Shown here one piece after another: positions 34,705-44,014 of a stretch of 64,000 bases of DNA (within the stretch, counting starts at the first letter, position 1; the number at the start of each line of letters is the position of its first letter). The DNA lies in the NCBI GenBank assembly GCA_947499005.1, contig CANMML010000009.1, positions 62,001-126,000 on the forward strand, read 5' to 3'. Position numbers and translations under genes: made by a program. This DNA comes from an uncultured Aquimarina sp. (GTDB lineage Bacteria; Bacteroidota; Bacteroidia; Flavobacteriales; Flavobacteriaceae). The notes beneath the pieces are model-generated. The model saw only the letters and a list, made by a program, of their open reading frames with translations. It did not search any database and had not been told where the DNA came from.

Positions 34705-37700
34705 TTAAATTATAAGATTTGACCCTAGAGCTAAAGTAGGTTCATTTTTATTAAAAACTATGGTTTCCCAAAACATGATATACTGTCCAATACCATAAAA
34801 ACCAATCAGGCCCATTTTAGCAACAAAAACTTCTGGGTGAGCAGGTACTGCAAAAGGTGTCATAATGCGGTTCGCATTCCAACAAGTATTTGTAATTACA
34901 CCACTAATACTTTTAACTCCATCATATGCCAAAGGAGCAAAAGTAGGTACTAAAGCAGCTACGCCTAAAGTGCAATCAATATACTTTGTAACCTGAGACC
35001 AGGTTTTCATTGCAGGATCTGTACTTGCTCTATAGGTAAATACATCTACTAATTTTTCTATACTGGTTATACCATAGATTACTTCATTTACAATTTTATC
35101 CCATCGTTGTTCGGTGCTTTTAAGTAAGCCAGCTGCTAAATTCGGAGCAGTTGTAGTGAAAAAACAGATTCCATGTAAAATGGATATTGTCTTTGAGGTT
35201 TTTGCTGATTTTTTAGCCACATTCAAACCAATAAAAGCAAAACTACTGGCAAATGCAGTAAGTCTCATGATCGATATAAATTGTTCATGTAAGCTTTTTG
35301 CTCCCTTTGCACTAAATACATCTTGCAATTCTTCCCAAGAAGCAGCATTAATTATTTTAGTGGTTGTGTCGTTATTAGGGAAAGGTGTTTTTCCAGTGCC
35401 AATTTTATACAGTAATGTTGTTGGAATTGCAAGAGCAAAACAAACGACATCTAACAAGGATAAATTATTTCCTGTAATTTGTTTATACAGCCATGATAAT
35501 ACAGGGATGTCAATTTTTGCATCTAAAAGGTCTAGTACGCCTTGCATTAAGACCTTAATAATATCCAAGGCAGTATCGATAATATTTTCTACACTTTGAA
35601 TCAATACCCCCCCAATAATACCAATGCTTCTTTTTAGAATCTCGCCAATGGATAAGGTATCTATTTGGTCTATGACCTGTGTTTTGAAATTATGATAGGC
35701 ATCTTCAAAAATTTCTCCTTGAGTTTCAACAGCTAAAGCCAATGTGTCTAAAAGCGCTTCTAGTTGATTCGATACACCATTAACAATAGTTGTATTTGCT
35801 TTAGAATCACCAGCTCCTTTATTTAAATGATAGGTGCCGTAGTTTGCTTGAGGGTCATCTTTTCCTGGACAAGTACCTGCAATGGTAGATTTTTCGGAGA
35901 GACTTCCTGTGGTGGTTTCAAGACCAGCCCAACTATCGATGCGTTCCTGAATATCTTCAAACATAAGGCCTATATTCTTTTTCAGAATATCTACTTGATC
36001 AACAGAATGTTCTAAGCCTCTTTTAAAAACATTTTTTAATACTTTATGGGTTCTCATAATATCTTTCCACTTAAATAAAAAACCGATCCATTTGATTAAA
36101 TCTTCGATAAAGACTTTTATTTTATTGAAAACAAATTCTACCACACTAACCACAGTATGATAGGAATCCAAAACAAAGGTGTAAAGCTCTTCGGCGATAA
36201 CGATAAAAAAGTTAGTTACCCCATCAATTACTTGCACAAAAAAGTTTTTTACATCGTCTATAGCGTTTTTTATAAACCGTAGAATATCTCCTGCTTCAGA
36301 AACAATAGCATCGCCGATATTACTTCTTTGAACGGTGTTCGTGTGCAACGAAAACTTATTGGTAACACTGTCTTTTTGAATCCCAAATTGGGTTAAAGCT
36401 TCGTTTCCCGAATAGTATTCTGTATGTTCATTTTCAAAAGACATACCCCAAATCGTTTTTTCTGAAGCGACAAACTCACTGGCTTTGTACGATTTTAAAA
36501 CAGCAGTTCTTCGTAACGCATCTTGTTGGACACTACCATCTTGAGGAAGATCATTACAAGTTACAGTAAATTGCCGAAGTGCTAAAGCAGTAGCTTCTTT
36601 TTCTTCTGCTGGGATATCTTCAGAAACTAGCTTTTGTTGAGAACCATCGGAATTCGTTACGGTTACATTGGCTAGGTCTTCTCCGGATTCAATACTTTCC
36701 ATGGTTTTCATAATTTTGACCATTGGATTAATATCAATTACTTCCGAAGCATCTGATAACGCTATTTTATAAGATACGCAGCTTATTTCCTGAGTTTCTT
36801 GAAGGATAGTTATTGTTCCAGTTTCGTCCGTATCTATTATTAGAGGAATCGAAGGAGAAAGGATAGTAAATTTATTGTTGATATAAACGGATACAGGACT
36901 GGTCGATGTGATACTGATGCTTTGATTACCAGCTATTAAATTATCTTCTCGCAATAGCTGTACATGAGTTGTATAGGTATTAAAAGATAATACATTATCA
37001 ATATGGGTAGATGGCAATACGATATTTCGTTGTTCCCATAAACTCGTCATGGGATTTTGTATAAGCTTAACTAGATTAGTGCCGTTTGTAAAGGCAAAAA
37101 TTACATTATTTGAGTTCTCAATATTCAAATAGCTTGCAATTTGAGTAACCCCTGTCAAGATAGGTATAGGTGTAGACCAAGCTGATGCTATAGTTTCTGA
37201 GCCTAATATACATTTTGTGTAAAAAACTTGCCCTTGCTCATTCAACCCCCAAACAACTATATGAGTCTCATCTGCTATGGCATATAATGCCGTAACATTT
37301 AAAAATAAATCATGCTGTAGCACCACTTGTCCTGTATCTCCATCTTCTTGCTGATCGTAAGCAAAGTAATGCAAGGCTTTTGTTCCTGAGACAAATAGAG
37401 CGGTTCCATTAGTAGCGTTATTGACACTAGATATTGCACTAGCGCCTTCGGGTAACGTAAGTCTAGTTGGATTTGCAGCTATAGCAGGATTAAATGCGTT
37501 ATACAGAGGGGTGTAAATTAATTCTGTTTTATCTTTAATTTTACCCATGGTATAGATGCCATCTACTAATTGATTAGATTTTCTTCCAAGGCAACTTGTA
37601 ATGGTATCTGCGTTTAGGTTTGCTGATAAATCGTGATCATTCCATACTTGGCCAGTCAGTTTTTGAGTAGGGTCTAGATAGTATCTATTTACAAATTGAT

Positions 37701-38211
37701 TCACATCGCTAGGATCTTTTAAAATATCCACAACAATATATTTGTTACGATCACTTTCTGTAAGGTATAGATTACTAATTTCTACAGTGTTTTCTGGAAT
37801 CGAAGGATTGTCATAGGCTTGTACTGACCATTTTATATCCCCACTCCAGGTGGCATCTTCATTTAAAAGATTTAAAGATGTATAAATAAGATCTTGTTTT
37901 TCTCCCTTTATGGCTATTATGATATCGATATGATTCGTTGCTATGTTTTGAATTACCTGAAATGTTTTTACAACAATATCAATTCCTCCATTAAATTTAC
38001 TTAGAGCAGAGGATAAATCTATTTTCTTCCAGCCACTTTCAGAGCCAGGGATTTCTCTTGTTAAATAAAATACATCATCGGTTCCTATTGAAAAGAACAA
38101 GGAATGCCCTTCTTTAGTTTGTAATGCTTGAAATTGTTTTTGAGGCGACATAATATCTGCCTGTTTGTTATTTTCCATCAATTCTGATGAAGCCTTTATC
38201 TGAATATTCAT
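34705..38211 (-). CDS. Large propeller-plus-helical protein, possible effector or toxin
   Basis: A 1168-residue protein with no signal peptide. Residues 1-460 are beta-rich with recurring blade-like strings (HSLFFSIGTDDVFYLTREI, THIVVWGLNEQGQVFYTK), suggesting a propeller or tectonin-like lectin. Residues 470-620 include a bridging domain. The rest is helical: long amphipathic helices (DDVKNFFVQVIDGVTNFFIVIAEELYTFV, FLFKWKDIMRTHKVLKNVF), then hydrophobic segments near 860-930 and 1000-1130. Such a layout would fit a membrane-inserting protein, but no named family is recognised with confidence. It follows the 594-residue gene by 134 bp and is probably cotranscribed. Confidence 0.6.
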   Translation of the reverse strand: MNIQIKASSELMENNKQADIMSPQKQFQALQTKEGHSLFFSIGTDDVFYLTREIPGSESGWKKIDLSSALSKFNGGIDIVVKTFQVIQNIATNHIDIIIAIKGEKQDLIYTSLNLLNEDATWSGDIKWSVQAYDNPSIPENTVEISNLYLTESDRNKYIVVDILKDPSDVNQFVNRYYLDPTQKLTGQVWNDHDLSANLNADTITSCLGRKSNQLVDGIYTMGKIKDKTELIYTPLYNAFNPAIAANPTRLTLPEGASAISSVNNATNGTALFVSGTKALHYFAYDQQEDGDTGQVVLQHDLFLNVTALYAIADETHIVVWGLNEQGQVFYTKCILGSETIASAWSTPIPILTGVTQIASYLNIENSNNVIFAFTNGTNLVKLIQNPMTSLWEQRNIVLPSTHIDNVLSFNTYTTHVQLLREDNLIAGNQSISITSTSPVSVYINNKFTILSPSIPLIIDTDETGTITILQETQEISCVSYKIALSDASEVIDINPMVKIMKTMESIESGEDLANVTVTNSDGSQQKLVSEDIPAEEKEATALALRQFTVTCNDLPQDGSVQQDALRRTAVLKSYKASEFVASEKTIWGMSFENEHTEYYSGNEALTQFGIQKDSVTNKFSLHTNTVQRSNIGDAIVSEAGDILRFIKNAIDDVKNFFVQVIDGVTNFFIVIAEELYTFVLDSYHTVVSVVEFVFNKIKVFIEDLIKWIGFLFKWKDIMRTHKVLKNVFKRGLEHSVDQVDILKKNIGLMFEDIQERIDSWAGLETTTGSLSEKSTIAGTCPGKDDPQANYGTYHLNKGAGDSKANTTIVNGVSNQLEALLDTLALAVETQGEIFEDAYHNFKTQVIDQIDTLSIGEILKRSIGIIGGVLIQSVENIIDTALDIIKVLMQGVLDLLDAKIDIPVLSWLYKQITGNNLSLLDVVCFALAIPTTLLYKIGTGKTPFPNNDTTTKIINAASWEELQDVFSAKGAKSLHEQFISIMRLTAFASSFAFIGLNVAKKSAKTSKTISILHGICFFTTTAPNLAAGLLKSTEQRWDKIVNEVIYGITSIEKLVDVFTYRASTDPAMKTWSQVTKYIDCTLGVAALVPTFAPLAYDGVKSISGVITNTCWNANRIMTPFAVPAHPEVFVAKMGLIGFYGIGQYIMFWETIVFNKNEPTLALGSNLII

Positions 38212-38345
38212 TGTTTTTCGTTTTAAGATGTTGTGTTTAATATGGTAGAGAAGTACTTTATGAAGTAATATATTTCATTGACTTCATTAGACTTATTTGC
38301 TAAAATGTTAACCAAACCCTAGAAGATTTGCCACATGCTATGAGA

Positions 38346-40130
38346 TCAAACCAATTCTTTCTTTGCGATTCTATTCTGGTATTTTACCACAGGATCTATA
38401 TAAGTAACTTCAGAAACCAAATCTTGGCTTTTTGAGAATTGGGCATTCTTGAAAACAAAAGTTTCACTAGCAGGAAATACCCACATAGCAGAACCATTTA
38501 GCATGTTTAGAATTTGCTTTCGATGTCCTGTCATAAAACCTGTCATCCAACCGGTAGTATTATTTTTCATTTCTTTGACTAGCCCATCAATAAAGCCAAA
38601 ACTTCCTATTTGAGCCCATGTGCTTGGATTCATACTATCCGACAGGTCTTCAATAACTGGGGCATTTTCTATAACCGTTAGATCTCCATAGGCATCAACA
38701 CCTATATCATACTTTACGGTCGATTTAAATTTGGCACAGTCTCCTTTAACAATAATACCCAGTCCCGCATTTACATATAAATACACAGTAGAAGTCGTAA
38801 CTGTTTTAATAGTTGTTCCTTCTAAATAAACATCGGTTTTAAGATTATAGTTATAATGCATATTCCCATACGTAAGACCATAAGTATCTTTAGAGTTAGA
38901 GTTTTTAGTGTAATCAAATGTGAGAATCTTAGAAGTATCGTCGTTAACCACCAAATAAGATTGAGGTTGTGTTTCTTGCTTATATCCATAAGAAAATTTA
39001 ACCTCTATTAGATTTGCTTTTACTTTGCAATGGGGAATAATACAAGCAGATTTTAAAGCTGGTGAAAGTTTATCTTTTAAAAAATTAGCAAAAGCTCCTT
39101 TTTTGATAGACATTACACCGTGGTAATTAGAAATATCATCTTTGTTTACCCAATTCCATTCAAATTGAACAGGTGCAGGCATGCTATGATCATTTGTCAT
39201 TACCAACCAATTTAGGGTATACATTTCATAATCCTTTGTAGCGTTTCCCTGATCATCCAAGTAGGGTGAAACCATAAAATTCAAATCTGTGGGTATGATT
39301 GACGGTGTTTTTACCGTTTCTGTAGGTTTGATAGTGTATCCTAATAAATAATTACCTTCTGGGTTGGTATCGGATATACTATTTTCTTGTAAATTTTCGA
39401 AATACGTATTTAAAAATATTCTTGTTAAATAAATATATGCATTGCTTGTAGTGTCAAGGTTTTTAATCTCTGGTGTAGATTCTAATCCAGCAGTATTTAG
39501 ATTTAAATACAATTGCTGAACACTAAATATAGATCCAGGACAAAGGTTTTTTACCTCATTTTGTACTTCTTCAGGCAAATGTGCAAAAGCACTATCGTTG
39601 CTGTATAAATCTAAATCTACTGTAAAACCAAATACCCAAGGAGCAGTTTCACCTTCTTGCGATAAGTTTTCCCAACTTCCTCCAGTATATCCACCTGGAG
39701 TTAGATTAGCAATTTGAAATTCCTTACAATAGAGATTATAAGATACAGAGGAGTTTCCTTTATCTAAATTTATGATATTTGGTAAAGAAGAAAGAGGAAA
39801 TGTAGTTGGTAATCCCATTTTTGTTTTGAAACCAAAGGCAAAGAAATTAGCCAATAACTTTTGAACTCTTTCATCTTGCATCGGAGTACCATTTGGAACA
39901 TCAAAAGGATCAAAGCCCAATTGTTCTTTGTAGGCAGCGTAGTCTGTTTCTACATAATTACTTTGACCTTCAGGAACATCTTTGTCAAATACATAAATTT
40001 TCACAAATTCTTCTCCATCGAATTTGTATAAAAATTGCTTCATTGTAGCATTAATAGCTGCTTGTGTTGTACCTACGACCATGTCGTAGCCATACTTGTT
40101 TGCCGATAAATTTGATTGAATTGCACTCAT
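38346..40130 (-). CDS. Possible TULIP/P47-like protein
   Basis: A 594-residue protein with no signal peptide. It begins NKYGYDMVVGTTQAAINATM, which resembles the YGWD--Y----VN start of clostridial P47/OrfX TULIP-type proteins; the match is from memory and weak. The remainder is beta-rich with aromatic residues, e.g. FNYGYKQE-like and GGSWENLSQEGETAPWVFGF. It is the first gene of a minus-strand pair with the 1168-residue protein. P47-type proteins occur with toxin or lipid-binding partners, so a lipid-binding accessory role is an inference. Confidence 0.55.
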   Translation of the reverse strand: MSAIQSNLSANKYGYDMVVGTTQAAINATMKQFLYKFDGEEFVKIYVFDKDVPEGQSNYVETDYAAYKEQLGFDPFDVPNGTPMQDERVQKLLANFFAFGFKTKMGLPTTFPLSSLPNIINLDKGNSSVSYNLYCKEFQIANLTPGGYTGGSWENLSQEGETAPWVFGFTVDLDLYSNDSAFAHLPEEVQNEVKNLCPGSIFSVQQLYLNLNTAGLESTPEIKNLDTTSNAYIYLTRIFLNTYFENLQENSISDTNPEGNYLLGYTIKPTETVKTPSIIPTDLNFMVSPYLDDQGNATKDYEMYTLNWLVMTNDHSMPAPVQFEWNWVNKDDISNYHGVMSIKKGAFANFLKDKLSPALKSACIIPHCKVKANLIEVKFSYGYKQETQPQSYLVVNDDTSKILTFDYTKNSNSKDTYGLTYGNMHYNYNLKTDVYLEGTTIKTVTTSTVYLYVNAGLGIIVKGDCAKFKSTVKYDIGVDAYGDLTVIENAPVIEDLSDSMNPSTWAQIGSFGFIDGLVKEMKNNTTGWMTGFMTGHRKQILNMLNGSAMWVFPASETFVFKNAQFSKSQDLVSEVTYIDPVVKYQNRIAKKELV

Positions 40131-40365
40131 TATAAAGTTTTATTACGATTATTTTGATGATGTAAATATCATTTAAGTAATTGTTAATCAAGTCTTAAAG
40201 AGAGGTTAGGGGGAATAAGAATAACTTTAAAAGGAAAAAAAAGCCTTGAAATAATTAGAGGTAATTACAGTTGTAAAGCGCTTAGTATCCTATTTGTTTT
40301 AAAAGTGTTTAGTTAAAAAATCACTTCATATTGTCACGCTTGACGTAACTTAATTGTCTAACCTA

Positions 40366-41178
40366 ATGAGTATGAAAAACAAGCTTCACATATTAGTTGA
40401 AAAAGCAAATGCTGGAGATAAAAAGTCTCTAGAATTGGTAGTGCTAGAAGTAAAGGATTTGGTGTACAATCTTTCTTTAAAAATGTTGCTGTATCCAGAA
40501 GATGCCCAAGATGCAACGCAGGAGATATTGATAAAAGTAGTAACGCATTTAAGTACCTTCAATTACCAAAGTCAATTTACTACCTGGGTATATCGGGTTG
40601 CTACTAATTATTTGATCAATTTTAAAAAGAAAAAGTCCCTTGACTTAGTAAGCTCTTTCGAGGATTATGGTGTTCAAATAGATACGGGACAATCCGATAT
40701 AGTTAGGTATACAAGTAATGAAGGTGAGCTTGCTTTGTTAGAAGAAGAAGTAAAAGTAAGTTGTACTCAAGGATTGTTATTATGTCTTAAACCAGAAGAC
40801 AGATTGGTGTACATCCTTTCAGAAATTCTAGAGTTTGATAGTATAGAAGGAGGGACAATTTTGGAAATTACACCAGAAAATTTTAGAAAAAAACTATCGC
40901 GATCACGTAGTAAAATAAGAAACTTCTTAAATGCCAAATGTGGTTTGGCGAACCCCAATAATCCTTGTCGTTGCCATAGAAAAATAGATTTTCTAATAAA
41001 TCAAAAGGCGATTAACCCTAAAGGATTACGTTTTGCTGAGCTTACTAAAAGAAGTATCGATTTAATAGGTCAAATAAGTGATTTAGAAAAGTCTATAGCT
41101 ATTTATCGATCGACTCCAAGTATACCAGCACCAAAGGCTATTATGCAAAATATTAAATCAATCATTTTAATCGAATAA
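40366..41178 (+). CDS. ECF-type RNA polymerase sigma factor with Cys-rich C-terminal extension
   Basis: A 270-residue sigma-70 family protein of ECF type. Region 2 (LVYNLSLKMLLYPEDAQDATQEILIKVVTHLSTF, TWVYRVATNYLINFKKKK) is clear; region 4 (about 140-190, LKPEDRLVYILSEILEFD...ITPENFRKKLSRSRSKIRNFL) is divergent. About 80 extra residues follow, starting with CGLANPNNPCRCHRKI, a possible metal or redox site. The ATG at 40366 is chosen over the in-frame TTG at 40354. It is divergent from the large-protein pair and 11 bp upstream of a small membrane protein. Confidence 0.85.
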   Translation: MSMKNKLHILVEKANAGDKKSLELVVLEVKDLVYNLSLKMLLYPEDAQDATQEILIKVVTHLSTFNYQSQFTTWVYRVATNYLINFKKKKSLDLVSSFEDYGVQIDTGQSDIVRYTSNEGELALLEEEVKVSCTQGLLLCLKPEDRLVYILSEILEFDSIEGGTILEITPENFRKKLSRSRSKIRNFLNAKCGLANPNNPCRCHRKIDFLINQKAINPKGLRFAELTKRSIDLIGQISDLEKSIAIYRSTPSIPAPKAIMQNIKSIILIE

Positions 41179-41189
41179 GTACATATCAT

Positions 41190-41627
41190 ATGAAAAATCA
41201 AAACTTTGTATTTAAGCAATTTGCAATCATTACTTTAATCGTAAGTATTTGGATTAACATTTCGGAGGTGTTGAGGTATTTTGTTTTTGTAATGCCTAGA
41301 ATGGAAATCGATGCTTCTGCAGTATCAACAACAAGTGAATTAGCGATTTATAGTATTTGGTGGTTTTGGGATACCTTGTTGACAGCTGTTTTGGTCTTTG
41401 CTTTTTGGTTGACAGCCAAATCTTTTGATAATACCAATAAGTCCGTTTTTATTTCAAGTTTCTTTATTTGGACTGCAGTATTTGTTATTTATTGGGTGGC
41501 TACAGCGAATATGGGCTTATCCAGTTGGGACATGTTGTTAACGACACTTCCTCTAAGTTTATTAGAAATGCTTATTGGTGCTTGGTTAACCTCATGGTTA
41601 TATAGCAAGAATCTTTGGATATCCTAA
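41190..41627 (+). CDS. Four-helix integral membrane protein
   Basis: A 145-residue protein with four predicted membrane helices (about 8-33, 50-75, 85-105, 115-140). No motif is recognised. It starts 11 bp after the ECF sigma gene and is probably cotranscribed, so a signalling or anti-sigma-like role can be proposed, but no zinc-finger or anti-sigma domain is visible. Its last 30 bp overlap the end of the convergent gene at 41598-41942. Confidence 0.6.
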   Translation: MKNQNFVFKQFAIITLIVSIWINISEVLRYFVFVMPRMEIDASAVSTTSELAIYSIWWFWDTLLTAVLVFAFWLTAKSFDNTNKSVFISSFFIWTAVFVIYWVATANMGLSSWDMLLTTLPLSLLEMLIGAWLTSWLYSKNLWIS

Positions 41628-41942
41628 TTCCAAAGATAGTGAAGCACACAATTCATTATTAGCATTAAAGAAACGATTTCGAACATTAAGCTTGTCTTTG
41701 TCAAGTTCAATAGCATCTAGATTGATGAAAAATTGTTGTGTAAACATCAAGTCCTTGAAAAAATCTAATTGTTCTCGATCAATTAACTGTTGATCAAGCT
41801 CCATGAGTTGTTTACTAGGAATTCCTTTTTTGTGTAGAAAATTCTTAATGGCAGAGATACTGTAAGCATAGTATGCATCATTTTGCATTACCATAAAATC
41901 GTCTACATCTTCGCCTGTTACTTTATAATTTATTCTGAACAT
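41598..41942 (-). CDS. Conserved protein of unknown function, about 114 residues
   Basis: A 114-residue soluble protein without signal or membrane helix. Motifs include FRINYKVTGEDVDDFMVMQND, MLMTQQFFIN-like FTQQFFINLDAIELDKDKLNVRNRFFN and CASLSLELGYPK. The last strand pattern (NRFFN-NNELCASL) resembles thioesterase-like hotdog proteins, an unproven idea. It overlaps the convergent membrane protein by 30 bp. Confidence 0.6.
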   Translation of the reverse strand: MFRINYKVTGEDVDDFMVMQNDAYYAYSISAIKNFLHKKGIPSKQLMELDQQLIDREQLDFFKDLMFTQQFFINLDAIELDKDKLNVRNRFFNANNELCASLSLELGYPKILAI

Positions 41943-41964
41943 AATATTTAGTTTTTTGATTGCC

Positions 41965-42039
41965 GCCCTTCGGCTATCGCTCAGGGCTCGTATAGTATCC
42001 GAGCACCGAGCGATTCCGATAACTATTGGAACGAAGGGT
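41965..42039. repeat. GCCCTTCG/CGAAGGGT intergenic hairpin element
   Basis: Arms GCCCTTCG (41965) and CGAAGGGT (42032) enclose GGGCTCGT...CCGAGCACCGAGCGATTCC. Such GC-rich inserts in an AT-rich gap are typical of dispersed intergenic elements. Confidence 0.5.
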
Positions 42040-42057
42040 GTTACAGTGAAAATATGA

Positions 42058-43017
42058 CTAATACGAATAACCAGATTCGTTGTCTTTTTTCTCTTTTCTC
42101 TTTTCTATATTCTTTTTATTACGAGTTTTCTTCTTCCCATGCCTACCCACTTGGAAAGCCCTAGAAATATTAAACCCTAAGTGAATATCTCCGTCGAAGA
42201 AATCACCAGTAGTTTCAGTAATAAAACTCTTTTCGATCATGGTAATGGTGTTTGACAATATGATCTGAAAAACGTGACCACCTGTCTCAAATTCAACAGC
42301 AAAAGCTAAAGAATTTGTAGGAGGCTCGAATAGTGATGCTAACTCATCAAATTGATAGAAGTATTCGGCACTAACCGCCATACGATTCGTAATTTTCATT
42401 CGAGCTCCTGTTCCTATGGCAAAGATGTTTTGTGGGTCTGCCTGTAACACTACAGAATTACGATGAATAAAAGTGGGGGTTATTTGGAACGAAAATGCTG
42501 GACTTATTTTACTAGCAATTAACAATTGAGAGGTATAGGTCAAATTTGTACTAAAAGACTTTGGTTCACTACCAAAAGATGTAGGTTGATCGTAAGCGGC
42601 ACTTCCAAAAAATGAAGCTGAAAAAGGGAAGGCTCCTTTTCCTTTTTGTTGCTTTAAGAACTTGTATTTGACAAAACCATCAAAAGTTTTATCGAAGCTG
42701 CTTCTTCCTAATCCTACCATCAGATCATCAATGATGGCATATTCCAACGCTAATCGAATATTTGATTGGTCTAATCCAAACAACTCTTCAGCTCCAGAAT
42801 TGATACGTCCAAAACGGTGAGAGATTAAAAACTCTAAGGTTCCTTTTTTTCTATTTTCTACAGAATGCCCATTGATGATACGCGTTCCTTTGAAGGTAGC
42901 CTCAACATACTCTACTTCATTTTTAGGTAATTGGCTTTCTAAAATATCGGTTAAATCTTGCGCATTAACTTGAAATCCCAACAAGACTAATGCAATGTAA
43001 ATAATTTGATGTTTCAT
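42058..43017 (-). CDS. DUF5777 outer-membrane-barrel-like protein, copy 1
   Basis: A 319-residue exported protein (signal peptide MKHQIIYIALVLLGFQVNAQ) of the DUF5777 family. Key text is FKGTRIINGHSVENRKKGTLEFLISHRFGRIN and GFVKYKFLKQQKG, followed by alternating strands that fit a beta-barrel. It is the last gene of the five-gene minus-strand set. Its paralogue at 48028-48945 shares FK--RI--GHSVE-RKKG-LEF. Function unknown; the very basic C-terminus (KKKTRNKKNIEKRKEKKD) is unusual. Confidence 0.8.
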   Translation of the reverse strand: MKHQIIYIALVLLGFQVNAQDLTDILESQLPKNEVEYVEATFKGTRIINGHSVENRKKGTLEFLISHRFGRINSGAEELFGLDQSNIRLALEYAIIDDLMVGLGRSSFDKTFDGFVKYKFLKQQKGKGAFPFSASFFGSAAYDQPTSFGSEPKSFSTNLTYTSQLLIASKISPAFSFQITPTFIHRNSVVLQADPQNIFAIGTGARMKITNRMAVSAEYFYQFDELASLFEPPTNSLAFAVEFETGGHVFQIILSNTITMIEKSFITETTGDFFDGDIHLGFNISRAFQVGRHGKKKTRNKKNIEKRKEKKDNESGYSY

Positions 43018-43019
43018 CT

Positions 43020-43565
43020 TTAGTTTTGATATGGTTCGTGTGTTAAATCGAAAGTGACCTTGATTTCTTTACCGATATTATTGACAACAGTACGAGGTAT
43101 TTGAATTCCATAGTCTGCAACAGTTGCCATAAAGTCTCCTTTAAGTGTAATTTTATCATCACTTTTATTGAAAACTCCTGTAGTATTTATTGGAGCCGAT
43201 TTACCATGTAAGGTTAATTCGCCATTAATAGCTACTTCTTGGTCTCCTGATTTAGAAAGATCTAGATTTGTCATTTTTCCTTTAAAAACGGATTTAGGGA
43301 ACTTATCGGATTCTACATAGTTTTCATTAAAATGTTCTTGCATTAAGGCCTTTTTAAAGGAGAAAGATTTCATAAGAACATAAATGGCTACCTCTCCTGT
43401 TGAGGTATCGATGATACTAAGCACTTGTTCGTTATTGGCTTTGATATCTTCTAATGGAGAATGTGAGAAAAAGTCGATATGTCCACTTTTTGTAAAATAT
43501 TTGTCTTGAGCGAATAGTCCTTGAAGGCTTATTACAGCTAATAGTAAGATCGAGAATAATTTCAT
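43020..43565 (-). CDS. YceI family periplasmic protein, copy 1
   Basis: A 181-residue exported YceI-like protein. A signal peptide (MKLFSILLLAVISLQGLFA) precedes the lipocalin-like barrel: SGHIDFFSHSPLEDIKANNEQVLSIID, IYVLMKSFSFKKALMQEHFNENY, YPK/FPKSVFKG. YceI proteins bind isoprenoid lipids in other bacteria. It lies 2 bp upstream of the DUF5777 gene and 16 bp after the OB-fold gene, so it is translationally coupled within the operon. The 47487 gene is its close paralogue. Confidence 0.88.
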   Translation of the reverse strand: MKLFSILLLAVISLQGLFAQDKYFTKSGHIDFFSHSPLEDIKANNEQVLSIIDTSTGEVAIYVLMKSFSFKKALMQEHFNENYVESDKFPKSVFKGKMTNLDLSKSGDQEVAINGELTLHGKSAPINTTGVFNKSDDKITLKGDFMATVADYGIQIPRTVVNNIGKEIKVTFDLTHEPYQN

Positions 43566-43581
43566 AATTGGTGTTTTTGTG

Positions 43582-44007
43582 TTATTTGATTAAAGTAGAT
43601 TCTACTAGAATTACATCTAATAGGTGTCCTGTACATTTTCCTTTTATAGTGATGTTTTGGCCTTTAGTTAGGTCCTTCGATTTTTGAGAACCAGATATAG
43701 ACATGTGGCAAACGACATTACCCATCAGACCACCATCACCAAGTGTTATGATTGCTTTGTTGTTCTTGTATTTTATATTTCCAATGCTTCCTTTTACTTG
43801 AATGATTTTATCCAAATATTTTTCATTAGCGTCTTGCTCGTTCAAACCAAAGTCATTTACTAAAGCTGCTGCATCTATAATAATTTCAGGAGCAGATGCT
43901 TCAATATTTAGATGAGGTTTGTTGTACGTTGCTTCGAATAGAAAATAACCACTGATTAGTACTACGAATAATGAGGCCACTCCGATTATTATTTTTTTTG
44001 AGTTCAT
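43582..44007 (-). CDS. OB-fold (tRNA_anti-like) membrane-anchored protein, copy 1
   Basis: A 141-residue protein with one N-terminal membrane anchor (VASLFVVLISGYFLFE) and an OB-fold of the tRNA_anti-like type: DAAALVNDFGLNEQDANEKYLDKIIQVKGSIGNI, AIITLGDGGLMGNVVCHM, GQNITIKGKCTGHLLDVILVES. The family is common in Bacteroidota as anchored periplasmic proteins of unknown function. The gene order cytochrome, OB-fold, YceI, DUF5777 is tight and probably one mRNA. Confidence 0.8.
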   Translation of the reverse strand: MNSKKIIIGVASLFVVLISGYFLFEATYNKPHLNIEASAPEIIIDAAALVNDFGLNEQDANEKYLDKIIQVKGSIGNIKYKNNKAIITLGDGGLMGNVVCHMSISGSQKSKDLTKGQNITIKGKCTGHLLDVILVESTLIK

Positions 44008-44014
44008 AGCGCTA

